DNA from: CAYSGL01 sp964520985
GTDB lineage: Bacteria; Pseudomonadota; Alphaproteobacteria; Micavibrionales; Micavibrionaceae
Direction of reading: 5' to 3'
NCBI GenBank assembly: GCA_964520985.1
Contig: CAZFPB010000001.1
Coordinates: 1,700,149 to 1,764,148 of the forward strand
Length of the DNA: 64,000 nucleotides
Made by a program: the position numbers and the translations under genes. This document shows, in pieces, positions 50,569 to 58,913 of this stretch (position 1 is the first letter of the stretch; the number at the start of each line of letters is the position of its first letter). Under the pieces are notes generated by a model. The model saw only the letters and a program-made list of their open reading frames with translations, was not told the origin of the DNA and ran no database searches.

Positions 50569-51297
50569 CTATTGATTATCTGTCAAACTGCGTGAATATG
50601 ACCTTGTATCCATCATGCTTACGGTTCCTAATTGTTGTAACATGCCCGTTAATCTTAAGATAAATAGGGTCACCGCTTTGGATGTTAGTTCGGTATGGGA
50701 TTGCCCCTTTTCAATATAGGACAACCCCGAATTTGCAACACAAACCATATTGAGTAGCGTACCATCATTTGCGTTTCCCCGATGTTTTTCGTACGTACTA
50801 CCAAGTGGATCAGCCCAATCGCTCTCTAAGGCCAAAACTCCACATATTATCTCGAAAGGTTGTCTATCCTGCGTTTTATTATTACCTATTGGTATCGGTA
50901 AACTTGTCCGCTTTAATGAGCGCAAATTGCAAGCCTTTGCTTTGCCATCTGCTAACGTAGCGGCCGTTATTACCTGCTTAGCATCAAACATTGCATAAAC
51001 GCTTTCAGCAGGTACAACCTTCCCCCCGTCTAGCAATAGAATTGGTGATGAATATAGTTGGTCATAAATAACGACATCAAGCTGGTCACTAATCATACCT
51101 TCGCTATCGCATACCTGAACACGACCAGTGTGGTATCTTTTGGGTAAATAATTATTTAACAACTCGATCCAAATATGTTCCGAACAGTCACCCCTGACTG
51201 TGGGTTGAGAGGTAAGAAGACGTGCTGCGTTTAGCTTTGCTTGCACGTTATTGTGCATGTCCTCTAGAGCGGCCGCTAAACTCCATTTTTCTTTCAT
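50569..51297 (-). CDS. nucC: NucC-like endonuclease, CBASS effector
   Basis: A 242-residue protein, the size of NucC, a trimeric PD-(D/E)xK DNase that cyclic tri-adenylate turns on to destroy the cell's DNA. From recall of the family the match runs over the whole length: WSLAAALEDMHNNVQAKL, NYLPKRY, SDQLDVVIYDQLYSSP, VVPAESVYAMFDAKQVI, RSLKRTSLPIPIG and LALESDWADPLG. Probable catalytic residues are Glu40, Asp74, Asp105 and Lys107. NucC normally has E-x-K where this has D-A-K, a conservative change to be noted. Its ATG overlaps the stop of the nucleotidyltransferase gene (ATGA), so the two are made together. Confidence 0.9.
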   Translation of the reverse strand: MKEKWSLAAALEDMHNNVQAKLNAARLLTSQPTVRGDCSEHIWIELLNNYLPKRYHTGRVQVCDSEGMISDQLDVVIYDQLYSSPILLLDGGKVVPAESVYAMFDAKQVITAATLADGKAKACNLRSLKRTSLPIPIGNNKTQDRQPFEIICGVLALESDWADPLGSTYEKHRGNANDGTLLNMVCVANSGLSYIEKGQSHTELTSKAVTLFILRLTGMLQQLGTVSMMDTRSYSRSLTDNQ

Positions 51298-52055
51298 TTA
51301 ACAATCTCCCCCCAACTTGCTTGACTTGAAGATAAAAGTGCTGCGTTTTTGATTGCCTGTTTTTCAGCATTCGTAAGATCGTCAGATATTATATTAGCGG
51401 TGTTTGCTGGATCGATAATTCTCTTGGTCATGATATTCAAGCCTATATACTTCAATGTATGAAATACGTTGTTAGCCAGACTTGTCGTTCTCACCTGTTT
51501 AAGAGCCTCAATTACCATTAACTCGAGATAGAATGAGGGGAACGTCAAATCATGTTGCGACCGCCACACCTTTAAAATCATAATTTCATCAGCACAACCA
51601 GCATTGATCACCGTTGTAATATGGGTATGCACATTCGTCTTTGTCCACGTTTGTGCCCTGCTTCTATAGATTGAATGATCGTAATTCATATTTCCTTGGG
51701 ACTTAGCCGGAACAAAGTCAACTTTGTAACCAAAAATCCTCGATCCTATGGAAACATTTTGTTTACGTGGAGTGACGTTTTCTAGAAGTAAACGCTGGTA
51801 TAAATTCTCATAAATTTCTTTCAAGGGAATTGTGAGTTCGTTCCTTAAGGATATAAAAATATCAATATCTGTCCCTGATCGAATGGCCGTACCTTTTGCG
51901 AATGAACCGCTAGGAGATGCGTCGATTAATGTCCAGCCTGCCCAATCTTTGAGAAACGGAATAGCCACGTTAAGCACATTTCTCACCTGAGATTTAGCGC
52001 CTGTATCTACCCGCTCTCGATTTAATATGGATTTAAGGTAGTCATCCCCACTCAT
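51294..52055 (-). CDS. CD-NTase-like cyclic oligonucleotide synthase (CBASS)
   Basis: A 253-residue nucleotidyltransferase behind AGGGAGG. The active site is SPSGSFAKGTAIRSGTDIDI: Gly50-Ser51, then Asp63 and Asp65. The third acid is Asp113 in GYKVDFVPAK. A helical second domain follows (HITTVINAGCADEIMILKVW and SFYLELMVIEALKQVRTTSL), as in OAS and CD-NTases. It is shorter than many CD-NTases (about 300 or more). With NucC directly downstream it most likely makes a cyclic trinucleotide when phage is sensed. No HORMA, TRIP13, Cap2 or Cap3 gene lies beside it. A tRNA-modifying or MNT-antitoxin role is less likely because of partner and size. Confidence 0.85.
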   Translation of the reverse strand: MSGDDYLKSILNRERVDTGAKSQVRNVLNVAIPFLKDWAGWTLIDASPSGSFAKGTAIRSGTDIDIFISLRNELTIPLKEIYENLYQRLLLENVTPRKQNVSIGSRIFGYKVDFVPAKSQGNMNYDHSIYRSRAQTWTKTNVHTHITTVINAGCADEIMILKVWRSQHDLTFPSFYLELMVIEALKQVRTTSLANNVFHTLKYIGLNIMTKRIIDPANTANIISDDLTNAEKQAIKNAALLSSSQASWGEIVK

Positions 52056-52177
52056 GAATTGCCTCCCTTAAGATAACCATCCTTAGTAAACTATCCAGAT
52101 CGGAAAAATAGGATAGAAACTTGAAGGGGCATACAAACATTGATGCTATTCAATTTCCCCCCTTACCTAAATGTTCC

Positions 52178-52894
52178 CTAGCTTAATTTACTGTACACTG
52201 CACCAATGAAGCTAAGAGCACCTACTGCCAAAGTAGTTAATAGCCAGAATCTGAAAATGTTTCGATCTTCATTGATTTGCTTTTGTTGGCCTGTCGCAAA
52301 AACTGCAGGCGGGAACATGAACTGTTTAAACCGATGTAGCAACGATCCACAATACATGATTAAGACAGAGGCAATACCCCCAACAAGGAAATATAGAATG
52401 CTCATTTCTAAAGGTAATTTTGTGCCCCCGCTTAACTCAGCACCCCCCTTAATGAGGAGATGGACAATGCCAAACATAGAAACTGAAAAGTATGTAAGGG
52501 TAAGTACAAAACCGAGGTGCAAACGTGCTAATGGCCACCACCATCTTTGACTTCCGCGAATTATGTCTTCTATCTCTTGAGAGAGCAACGCAATTTTGGA
52601 CAATTCACCCCCTAGTTCGATTTCAGATGTGATCGATAAATCTGTCCTCAATGTAACCTTGCCACGCCCTTCCATGGTAAAATGTATCCGTTTGATACTT
52701 CGACTGCTTGGGTTTTCATACTCAATCAAATCATCAATGGTGGGGAAAGCATGTCTGAAATCGCCTTTGCAATCGGCGCTAATTCGGGTTAAAGGCTGAC
52801 CCCCGCCTAGTTTTTCGGCAATTTTCCGCAGAGCTTTTTCATCCAAATAAAAGGCCCATTTATGTTCTTTAATGTAGACCGAGGTTATTGCCAT
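52178..52894 (-). CDS. Three-helix membrane protein upstream of the CBASS pair, unknown
   Basis: About 238 residues from the ATG at 52894, six bases after AGGGAG; two more ATG codons lie directly before it. Residues 1-115 are a soluble domain with mixed strands and helices (YIKEHKWAFYLDEKALRKIA; FTMEGRGKVTLRTDLSITSE). Three membrane helices follow: LGFVLTLTYFSVSMFGIVHL, ILYFLVGGIASVLIMYCGSL and FWLLTTLAVGALSFIGAVYS. No family is recognised. The gene is the first of three on the minus strand, 122 bases before the NTase gene, so it is probably in the same operon. It may be a second effector, a regulator in place of HORMA/TRIP13, or an unrelated gene. Confidence 0.65.
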   Translation of the reverse strand: MAITSVYIKEHKWAFYLDEKALRKIAEKLGGGQPLTRISADCKGDFRHAFPTIDDLIEYENPSSRSIKRIHFTMEGRGKVTLRTDLSITSEIELGGELSKIALLSQEIEDIIRGSQRWWWPLARLHLGFVLTLTYFSVSMFGIVHLLIKGGAELSGGTKLPLEMSILYFLVGGIASVLIMYCGSLLHRFKQFMFPPAVFATGQQKQINEDRNIFRFWLLTTLAVGALSFIGAVYSKLS

Positions 52895-53083
52895 CATCAT
52901 CTCCCTGATATTCAGAGGGATCGTATTCAATAGCTATAGGGCATTCAATACTTTCCTAATTATAGAAAACACAAAAGCAAAATTCTTGACTTTAGGGATA
53001 TAGTGAGACAAAATGGTGGGACAAATTAAACCAAGACAATCAATAGCTTGAGCAAATTGAATGGGTTGGCGGTATGGTAGAAT

Positions 53084-53104
53084 ATCCAGCCCCATCCACC
53101 ATTT
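53084..53104 (+). repeat. Right attachment repeat (att)
   Basis: Twenty-one bases identical to 43192-43212 in tRNA-Tyr. To the left the sequence no longer resembles a tRNA (GGTATGGTAGAAT), so this is the displaced tRNA 3' end, marking the island's right border. Confidence 0.92.
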
Positions 53105-53114
53105 CTCTCTTTTG

Positions 53115-53459
53115 TTATTCCGTGACTTTTTTGACGAATTCCGACTTCAGGCCCATGGCGCCGATGCCGGGGATTTTGCAGTCGATGTCGTGATCGCCAT
53201 CTACCAGGCGGATATTCTTCACTTTCGTGCCGACCTTGACGACCGAGGACGAGCCTTTGACTTTCAGGTCCTTGATCACCGTAATGGTGTCCCCGTCCTG
53301 AAGGGGTGTGCCGTTGGCGTCTTTAACGATTTTAAGGTTCCCATCCGTTTCTCCGGCTTGTGACCATTCGTGCCCACATTCAGGGCATATCAGTAGTCCC
53401 CGGTCTTCATAGGTGTAGAGGGACTGGCAGGACGGGCAGCGGAGAAATGTATCGGTCAT
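53115..53459 (-). CDS. yjdM: PhnA/YjdM-family zinc-ribbon protein
   Basis: About 114 residues from the ATG at 53459. The zinc ribbon is FLRCPSCQSLYTYEDRGLLI with the second pair in CPECGHEWSQ. The C-terminal domain is the KOW/SH3-like VKDANGTPLQDGDTITVIKD and LKVKGSSSVVKVGTKVKNIR. The family was named after alkylphosphonate uptake but its role is not settled. The stop lies 10 bases outside the island border, so the island's insertion did not harm it. Confidence 0.93.
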   Translation of the reverse strand: MTDTFLRCPSCQSLYTYEDRGLLICPECGHEWSQAGETDGNLKIVKDANGTPLQDGDTITVIKDLKVKGSSSVVKVGTKVKNIRLVDGDHDIDCKIPGIGAMGLKSEFVKKVTE

Positions 53460-53572
53460 GGCGATGAAAGGTTCCTTGGGCGTTGCAGCAAACAGCAGCG
53501 GTGCAAACAATATAAAAAGACATTGTCAGGAAAGCTGTCGCCTGTCTATTCTGGGTTTCTTAGGATGTAGTG

Positions 53573-55828
53573 ATGAGTATTGATATTACCAATCTGATGG
53601 CGGACATGACGCTTGCTGAAAAAATCGGCCAGCTCAATCTTGTAACGCCGGGCGGTGATACGCTGACGGGAACCGTCACGAATGAAGGCGTCGCCGACAA
53701 AGTGCGCAAAGGACAGATCGGCGGAATTTTCGGGATTAAAACGCTTGAGGCAGTCCGTGCTTTTCAGGACCTTGCCATGGAAGGCCGCCTGAAAATTCCT
53801 TTAATGTTTGCTGAAGACGTTATTCATGGCCACCGCACGATTTTCCCCATACCGCTCGGCATCGCCAGTACGTGGAATATGACACTAATTGAAGAAACTG
53901 CGCGCATCGCCGCTAAGGAGGCAAGTGCGGAGGGGATCGATCAGGTTTATGCACCGGTGATTGATGTGGCGCGCGATCCCCGCTGGGGGCGCATCGCTGA
54001 AAGTCCCGGTGAGGATCCGTATTTTGCGTCTCGCTATGCTGAGGCCTTTGTCCGGGGGCTGCAGGGAAAAACTCTTTCGGACTCGCACTCTGTGATGTCC
54101 TGCCTGAAACATTTTGCCGCATACGGCGCAGCCGAAGGCGGCCGCGATTATGACGGCGTCGATCTCAGCCCGGCAAAACTCCATGATGTGTACATGCCTC
54201 CGTTCATCGCCGGCATTAAGGCTGGAGCGGGCAGTCTTATGGCGGCCTTCAATACGGTCAACGGGATGCCGATGCATGCGCATGCAGAGCTGATCAATCA
54301 GGTCCTTCGCGCAACCTATGGATTCTCAGGGCTGGTTGTTTCGGATTACACGGGCGTATTGGAGCTGCTCAATCATCGGATCGCGAAAGCCGGGCGGGAT
54401 GCCGCCGTGCTGGGAATCGGGGCGGGCGTCGATGCCGATATGGTCAGCGAGCTTTACCTAACGACGCTGGAAGATTCTGTGCGTGAAGGGCTGCTGGATG
54501 AGGCGGTCATCGACGCTGCGTGCCGCCGCGTACTGGAAGCCAAGCAAGCGCTTGGCCTGTTTCATGATCCCTACCGCAGAATGACATCACAGCCTGTAGC
54601 ATTGGAAAAAGATCATCTTGCCCTCTCCCGGCAGGCGGCGGCTGAATCTTGCGTGCTTCTCAAAAATGATAACCAGATACTACCGTTGAAAAAATCGATG
54701 CGTGTGGCACTCATCGGGCCTCTTGCGGATGATCAGGTCAATATGAACGGCACCTGGGCGGTGTCAGGCGATCCCGATAATTGCGTAACGCTGCTTGAAG
54801 GGATGCGCAGTGTTTCCGGAAAGCGCGGAAAAATATTCTATGGCAAGGGCGCCAACATCGTCGACGATGCCATCCTTGCAAGCAGGCTGAATGTTCACAA
54901 TCCACATAAGCATTCCGTCACGATCGATCAGCGAACCGCGCAGGAAATGATCGACGAAGCCATCGCGCTGGCAGAAAAATCCGATGTCATTGTGGCGGTT
55001 GTCGGAGAAGCCAAAGAATATTCCGGCGAGGCGTCGTCGCGCGTATCAATAGACATTCCTGAAGAGCAGAAAAAATTGCTGCGCGCCCTCAAAGAAACCG
55101 GCAAGCCGCTGGTCGCCTTGATCATGACGGGACGGCCGCTGGTGCTGACAGAAGAAGCCGGGCTGGCCGATGCCATGATGGTGTCATGGTTTGGCGGGAC
55201 AGAAGCTGGAAATGGCATTGCGGATATTTTATACAGTGTGGTCAATCCTTCGGGAAAATTGACGGCGACCTTCCCCTACCATGAGGGGCAAATTCCCGTG
55301 TATCATTCCCATGAGCCGACAGGACGTCCCTATGAAGGGCGGTTTCAGAAATTCCGTAACGGCTATATCGATATGCCGGACAGTGTTTCGCACAAGGCTG
55401 GCCTGTATCCCTTCGGCTACGGGCTGTCGTACACGCATTTCCGCTATGATGGCCCGCGCATCGCCCTCAGTGACACGGGCGATGAAGTACAGATCGAAAC
55501 GCTGGTCACCAATACGGGTAAAAAACGCGGGCAGGAAACCGTTCAGCTTTATGTAACGGATCCGATAGCCAGATTAAGCCGCCCCGTGCAGGAGCTGAAG
55601 GGATTTGAAAAGATCGATCTGCAACCGGGAGAGTCGCGAAATGTCGTCTTCACTGTGCGTAGGGAGGATCTATCCTATTCCATTGCGCAAACTCTCGGGA
55701 ATACGGCCCGCCTGTGGGAAGAGGGCGACTTTACTTTTTCAACCGGACCGCATTCGCAAAAACTTCAGGGAGCTTCCCTCTACTGGCGCGCGCCCTCCAA
55801 ACAGAAATTTATAGAATATTGTCTTTAA
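53573..55828 (+). CDS. bglX: Family 3 glycoside hydrolase (beta-glucosidase)
   Basis: About 751 residues from the ATG at 53573, seven bases after AGGA. The N-terminal TIM-barrel has LAEKIGQLNLV, PLMFAEDVIHGHRTIFPIPL and the nucleophile aspartate in GFSGLVVSDYTGVLEL. The second alpha/beta domain starts near CVLLKNDNQILPLKKSMRVA and holds VVGEAKEYSGEASSR. A fibronectin type III-like domain ends it (VNPSGKLTATFPYHEGQ, then KPGESRNVVF-like LQPGESRNVVFTVRREDL). BglX of E. coli is exported, but no signal peptide is seen here, so it may be cytoplasmic and hydrolyse imported beta-glucosides. Confidence 0.92.
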   Translation: MSIDITNLMADMTLAEKIGQLNLVTPGGDTLTGTVTNEGVADKVRKGQIGGIFGIKTLEAVRAFQDLAMEGRLKIPLMFAEDVIHGHRTIFPIPLGIASTWNMTLIEETARIAAKEASAEGIDQVYAPVIDVARDPRWGRIAESPGEDPYFASRYAEAFVRGLQGKTLSDSHSVMSCLKHFAAYGAAEGGRDYDGVDLSPAKLHDVYMPPFIAGIKAGAGSLMAAFNTVNGMPMHAHAELINQVLRATYGFSGLVVSDYTGVLELLNHRIAKAGRDAAVLGIGAGVDADMVSELYLTTLEDSVREGLLDEAVIDAACRRVLEAKQALGLFHDPYRRMTSQPVALEKDHLALSRQAAAESCVLLKNDNQILPLKKSMRVALIGPLADDQVNMNGTWAVSGDPDNCVTLLEGMRSVSGKRGKIFYGKGANIVDDAILASRLNVHNPHKHSVTIDQRTAQEMIDEAIALAEKSDVIVAVVGEAKEYSGEASSRVSIDIPEEQKKLLRALKETGKPLVALIMTGRPLVLTEEAGLADAMMVSWFGGTEAGNGIADILYSVVNPSGKLTATFPYHEGQIPVYHSHEPTGRPYEGRFQKFRNGYIDMPDSVSHKAGLYPFGYGLSYTHFRYDGPRIALSDTGDEVQIETLVTNTGKKRGQETVQLYVTDPIARLSRPVQELKGFEKIDLQPGESRNVVFTVRREDLSYSIAQTLGNTARLWEEGDFTFSTGPHSQKLQGASLYWRAPSKQKFIEYCL

Positions 55829-55836
55829 AAGTAATG

Positions 55837-56193
55837 CTAATGGCCGCGCTTGCTTAGCCACAGGGCAGCGATAAAAATGCCTTTCGTCACGGGTAACAAG
55901 GCCAGCGAGAGGGCAATCGTTCCGGCAATCACGGCTGGCAAAACCCACATGCCCTCCAGATGACCGCCTTGCTCGAGCGATAATAATAAAGGAATGGAAA
56001 TGTGCCCGACAATCAGGATGGTGAGCCATGCCGGGCCATCATCGGCTTTCAGACGGGTGAAATCTTCCCCGCAGGCTGAACAGCTTTCTTCGGGAGAAAT
56101 ATATTTTTTGAGCACACGCCCCTCACCGCATTGAGGGCAGCGCATGGCAAGACCGCGCTGAAAAATGGTTTTGAAGGAAAGGGCGGTGTTCAT
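55837..56193 (-). CDS. DUF983 family membrane protein
   Basis: A 118-residue protein. The zinc pairs CPQCGEGRVLKKYI and ESCSACGEDFTRLKADDGPA are DUF983 marks. Two membrane helices follow (WLTILIVGHISIPLLLSLEQ and VLPAVIAGTIALSLALLPVT). Its role is not known; the gene often neighbours cytochrome oxidase or cell-division genes, which are not present here. It converges on the GH3 gene with 8 bases between. Confidence 0.9.
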   Translation of the reverse strand: MNTALSFKTIFQRGLAMRCPQCGEGRVLKKYISPEESCSACGEDFTRLKADDGPAWLTILIVGHISIPLLLSLEQGGHLEGMWVLPAVIAGTIALSLALLPVTKGIFIAALWLSKRGH

Positions 56194-56302
56194 TGATTTT
56201 ATCCGTTCTGTCTGCTGCCCTATATAAAACGGTTCAGGTTTAAAAATCCATTCAAAAAGTCAAGCATCTTGTCTCTTCAGCAATTCCCGTTATGCTAGGG
56301 TT

Positions 56303-57928
56303 ATGAGCGCTTTATCCGACCTTCAGCAAACCATTCAAACTCAGGCGATTATCCGTAAAGATCAGCAGCGTATTTTTTCACGTAGCGGCAGCGATCTGGA
56401 ATGGCTGATCGATCTGCGGCCCCTGTTCCTCAATCTTGAAGCTCTTTCACATCTCTCCAAGCTTTTTTGGGAGCGGTACGAAAATGCGGGGCCGTTTCAG
56501 CTGGCGGCCATGGAAGTGGCGGCGATTCCTTTGATGACGGCACTGCAGCTGTCCGGCCTTAAGCGCGGTCGCAAGTTGAACGGCTTTATTATCCGCAAAG
56601 ACAGAAAAGAATACGGCACTGCGCGCAATATCGAAGGGATCGTCACCAACGAGCCGGTTATTCTGGTGGATGATCTGCTCAATAGCGGGGAAAGCCTTGA
56701 GCGTGCGCGCGCCGTGATTGAACAAGAAAGCGCCACGCTCAAAGAAATATTCGTAGTAATTGATTACAAGTCCGAACAAGGATTGTTCTGGCGCGATCAG
56801 CATAGTGTTTCGGTGCAATCCCTGTTTGTGCTGTCCGATTTCAATCTGTCGATGAATATGACGCCCTATATTCCGCCAAAAATGGATTACACGGTGAAAT
56901 GGCGGTTCTATGAGAAGGGGGCGTTTCCGTTTGCGTCGGTGCCGAAATCAACGCCGTTGCTATTAGATAAGACGCTGATCATGGGACTGGAAAACGGCAC
57001 GATGGTGTGTATATCGGCTGCGAATGGCGCCGAGATATGGCGCTTCACCGTGCCGGTCAAACACAGCAAGGGCATCTGGTCGAGTCCGGCCCATCACAAT
57101 GGCAAGATTTATTTCGGTGCTTACAATGGCGTTGTCTATTGTCTCAATGCCAAGACCGGTGAAGAAATCTGGCAAAACCCTTGCTGCGAGTGGATCGGCT
57201 CTTCGCCGCTGGTCGTTGCACAACATAACGCTCTTTACATTGGTCTTGAATACGAGCGTCCGCGCATGAAAGGCAGTCACGCGGCGTTCGATCTGGATAC
57301 AGGCGCGCGCCTGTGGGAATATGCCTTAAAAGAATATGAGCACGGGTCGGCGGTTTATTATCCGAAAAAAGACTGGGTGGTATTCGGTTCAAATGATCAC
57401 TTCATCATTGCGCACAACGCCAAGACCGGCGAAAAAATTTGGCAGCATGACACGCAACGCTCAATCAAATACGCGCCTGCGCTAGACGAAGGGCGCGAGC
57501 GGATTGTAGCGACGTCTTTTGATGGAAATATTTATGTGCTGGATGCCAATACAGGCGAACGGCTGGCCGCGATCAAAACCAACGATATCTGCTACACGAC
57601 GCCGCTTGTGACGCATGACAAGATTTTTGCCGGGTCCGGCGACCGGCATTTATATATTATTGATGCCAATACGCTGGAGCTGATCAAAAAAATCGACATG
57701 GGCGCGCGCGTATATTGCAGTCCGCGACTGCTCAACGGCTATGTCGTTCTAGGCACGAATGGGGGGAGTATCATCGAAATGAACCCTGAGACGCTGGAAA
57801 TAGAGGGCCAGACCCGCCTGCCGGACGCGATCAGTAACGCGATTAGCAGCAATGAGTCGGGGAGTATGCTCTATGTCTCGACCCATATGAACGAGCTTTA
57901 TGGTATTCAGCGCATCGAGTTTTCTTAA
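56303..57928 (+). CDS. Phosphoribosyltransferase-PQQ beta-propeller fusion
   Basis: A 541-residue protein with no signal peptide. Residues about 25-190 resemble orotate-type phosphoribosyltransferases: WLIDLRPLFLNLEALSHLSK, AIPLMTALQLSGLKRGRKLN and the PRPP loop EPVILVDDLLNSGESLERAR. From about residue 210 a set of at least six PQQ/BamB-like blades follows, with ISAANGAEIWRFTV, LNAKTGEEIWQNPC, HNAKTGEKIWQHDT and LDANTGERLAAIKT, each with the usual x-x-T-G-x-x-x-W. Propellers of this kind are commonly periplasmic, but an intracellular PRTase attached to one argues for a cytoplasmic sensor or scaffold. The next gene, a CDF transporter, is 43 bases downstream. Function unknown. Confidence 0.8.
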   Translation: MSALSDLQQTIQTQAIIRKDQQRIFSRSGSDLEWLIDLRPLFLNLEALSHLSKLFWERYENAGPFQLAAMEVAAIPLMTALQLSGLKRGRKLNGFIIRKDRKEYGTARNIEGIVTNEPVILVDDLLNSGESLERARAVIEQESATLKEIFVVIDYKSEQGLFWRDQHSVSVQSLFVLSDFNLSMNMTPYIPPKMDYTVKWRFYEKGAFPFASVPKSTPLLLDKTLIMGLENGTMVCISAANGAEIWRFTVPVKHSKGIWSSPAHHNGKIYFGAYNGVVYCLNAKTGEEIWQNPCCEWIGSSPLVVAQHNALYIGLEYERPRMKGSHAAFDLDTGARLWEYALKEYEHGSAVYYPKKDWVVFGSNDHFIIAHNAKTGEKIWQHDTQRSIKYAPALDEGRERIVATSFDGNIYVLDANTGERLAAIKTNDICYTTPLVTHDKIFAGSGDRHLYIIDANTLELIKKIDMGARVYCSPRLLNGYVVLGTNGGSIIEMNPETLEIEGQTRLPDAISNAISSNESGSMLYVSTHMNELYGIQRIEFS

Positions 57929-57971
57929 ATAAAAGCAGACAAACCTGCCGAGATTTTCTAAGCTTCATCTT

Positions 57972-58913
57972 ATGTATCAGGATGAGGCAAAAGAAGAAAA
58001 AACAGGTGGTGTCGAGCCGCGCTACGCGTTGCTGGCGTCAAGTTGGGTCGTCGGCACGGTTTCTATCCTGATTATCCTGAAAGTGTATGCCTACTGGCAA
58101 TCGGGATCGGCCGCGCTACTCGGTTCTCTTATCGATTCTTTTACCGATATCGGCATTTCACTGATGATGTTGATGGCTGTGCGCCTGTCGCTCAAACCAG
58201 CCGACGAAACCCACCGCCATGGCCATGGCAAGGTGGAAGGGCTGGCGGCCTTGTTTCAGGGCGCGCTGCTGGCAAGCGGCGCCGGATTTCTGGCGCTTCA
58301 ATCGCTGAACAGGTTTGTCGAGCCGCAGGAAGTGGCCGCGCATGATCTGGCGATTGGAGTTTCGATCGTAGCCATTGTTTTATCGCTAGTTTTGGTGCTG
58401 GTGCAGAATTATTGTCTGAAACGTGCGCCATCGCTGGTGGTCAAGGCGGACCGCGTCAATTACAGCGGCGATATTCTGCTGAATACAGCGGTTATTTTTG
58501 CGTTGATCGTCGACCGGCAGGGCGGCCCCGCGTGGGTTGATCCGCTGTGTGGCCTTGCGATTGCCGGATGGATAGCGCTGGCGGCGTTCAGAATTGGCCA
58601 GCAGGCGGCGGACATGCTGATGGACCGCGAATTACCCGATGAGGTGCGCCAGAATATTCTGGCTATCATCATGCGCAACGACGACGTGCGCGGTGTGCAC
58701 GATCTGCGCACGCGTCAGTCGGGGATGGCGTGGCATATCAGTTTCGATGTTGAGCTGGAGGGCGATCAAAGCCTGCGCGAGGCCCACGCGGTGTCGCGCG
58801 AACTCGAGATGGCGATTTTAAGTGTGTACGATCATGCTGAAATTATCATTCATAAAGACCCGCATGGCGATCCGCACGATGCGCGCCACACGGTAGAAGG
58901 AGTGCATCACTGA
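57972..58913 (+). CDS. Cation diffusion facilitator (FieF-like) efflux transporter
   Basis: A 313-residue membrane protein with about six helices. Metal-site residues sit in SLIDSFTDIGISLMMLMA (D-x-x-x-D) and HRHGHGKVEGLAALFQGALL, and the second pair in VVKADRVNYSGDILLNTAVI. The cytoplasmic C-terminal domain has GVHDLRTRQSGMAWHISFDV and a His-rich end. It exports Fe, Zn or Mn with proton antiport; which one cannot be told. The start of the deacetylase gene overlaps its stop by one base (TGATG). Confidence 0.92.
   Translation: MYQDEAKEEKTGGVEPRYALLASSWVVGTVSILIILKVYAYWQSGSAALLGSLIDSFTDIGISLMMLMAVRLSLKPADETHRHGHGKVEGLAALFQGALLASGAGFLALQSLNRFVEPQEVAAHDLAIGVSIVAIVLSLVLVLVQNYCLKRAPSLVVKADRVNYSGDILLNTAVIFALIVDRQGGPAWVDPLCGLAIAGWIALAAFRIGQQAADMLMDRELPDEVRQNILAIIMRNDDVRGVHDLRTRQSGMAWHISFDVELEGDQSLREAHAVSRELEMAILSVYDHAEIIIHKDPHGDPHDARHTVEGVHH

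Larger units (their letters stand above)
43210..53104 (+). mobile_element. Integrated genomic island at tRNA-Tyr carrying defence and SOS genes
   Basis: It is bounded by a 21-bp direct repeat, one copy in the 3' end of tRNA-Tyr. The tyrosine integrase lies first, reading away from the tRNA. The island is clearly richer in A and T than the flanks and has AT-rich intergenic gaps. Contents in order: integrase, small ORFs, exported nuclease, umuC and umuD with an SOS promoter, SRAP protein, AAA-DUF4435 protein, NucC, CD-NTase, membrane protein. No transposase, conjugation or phage structural genes are seen, so it is a defence-type integrative island that depends on others for transfer. No excisionase is recognised. 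Confidence 0.9.

Noticed and set aside
51294..52055. CCA-adding enzyme or MNT antitoxin as identity of the nucleotidyltransferase
   Set aside because: MNT antitoxins are much shorter and pair with HEPN proteins; CCA enzymes are longer with other motifs. The partner is NucC and the third Asp lies as in CD-NTases.
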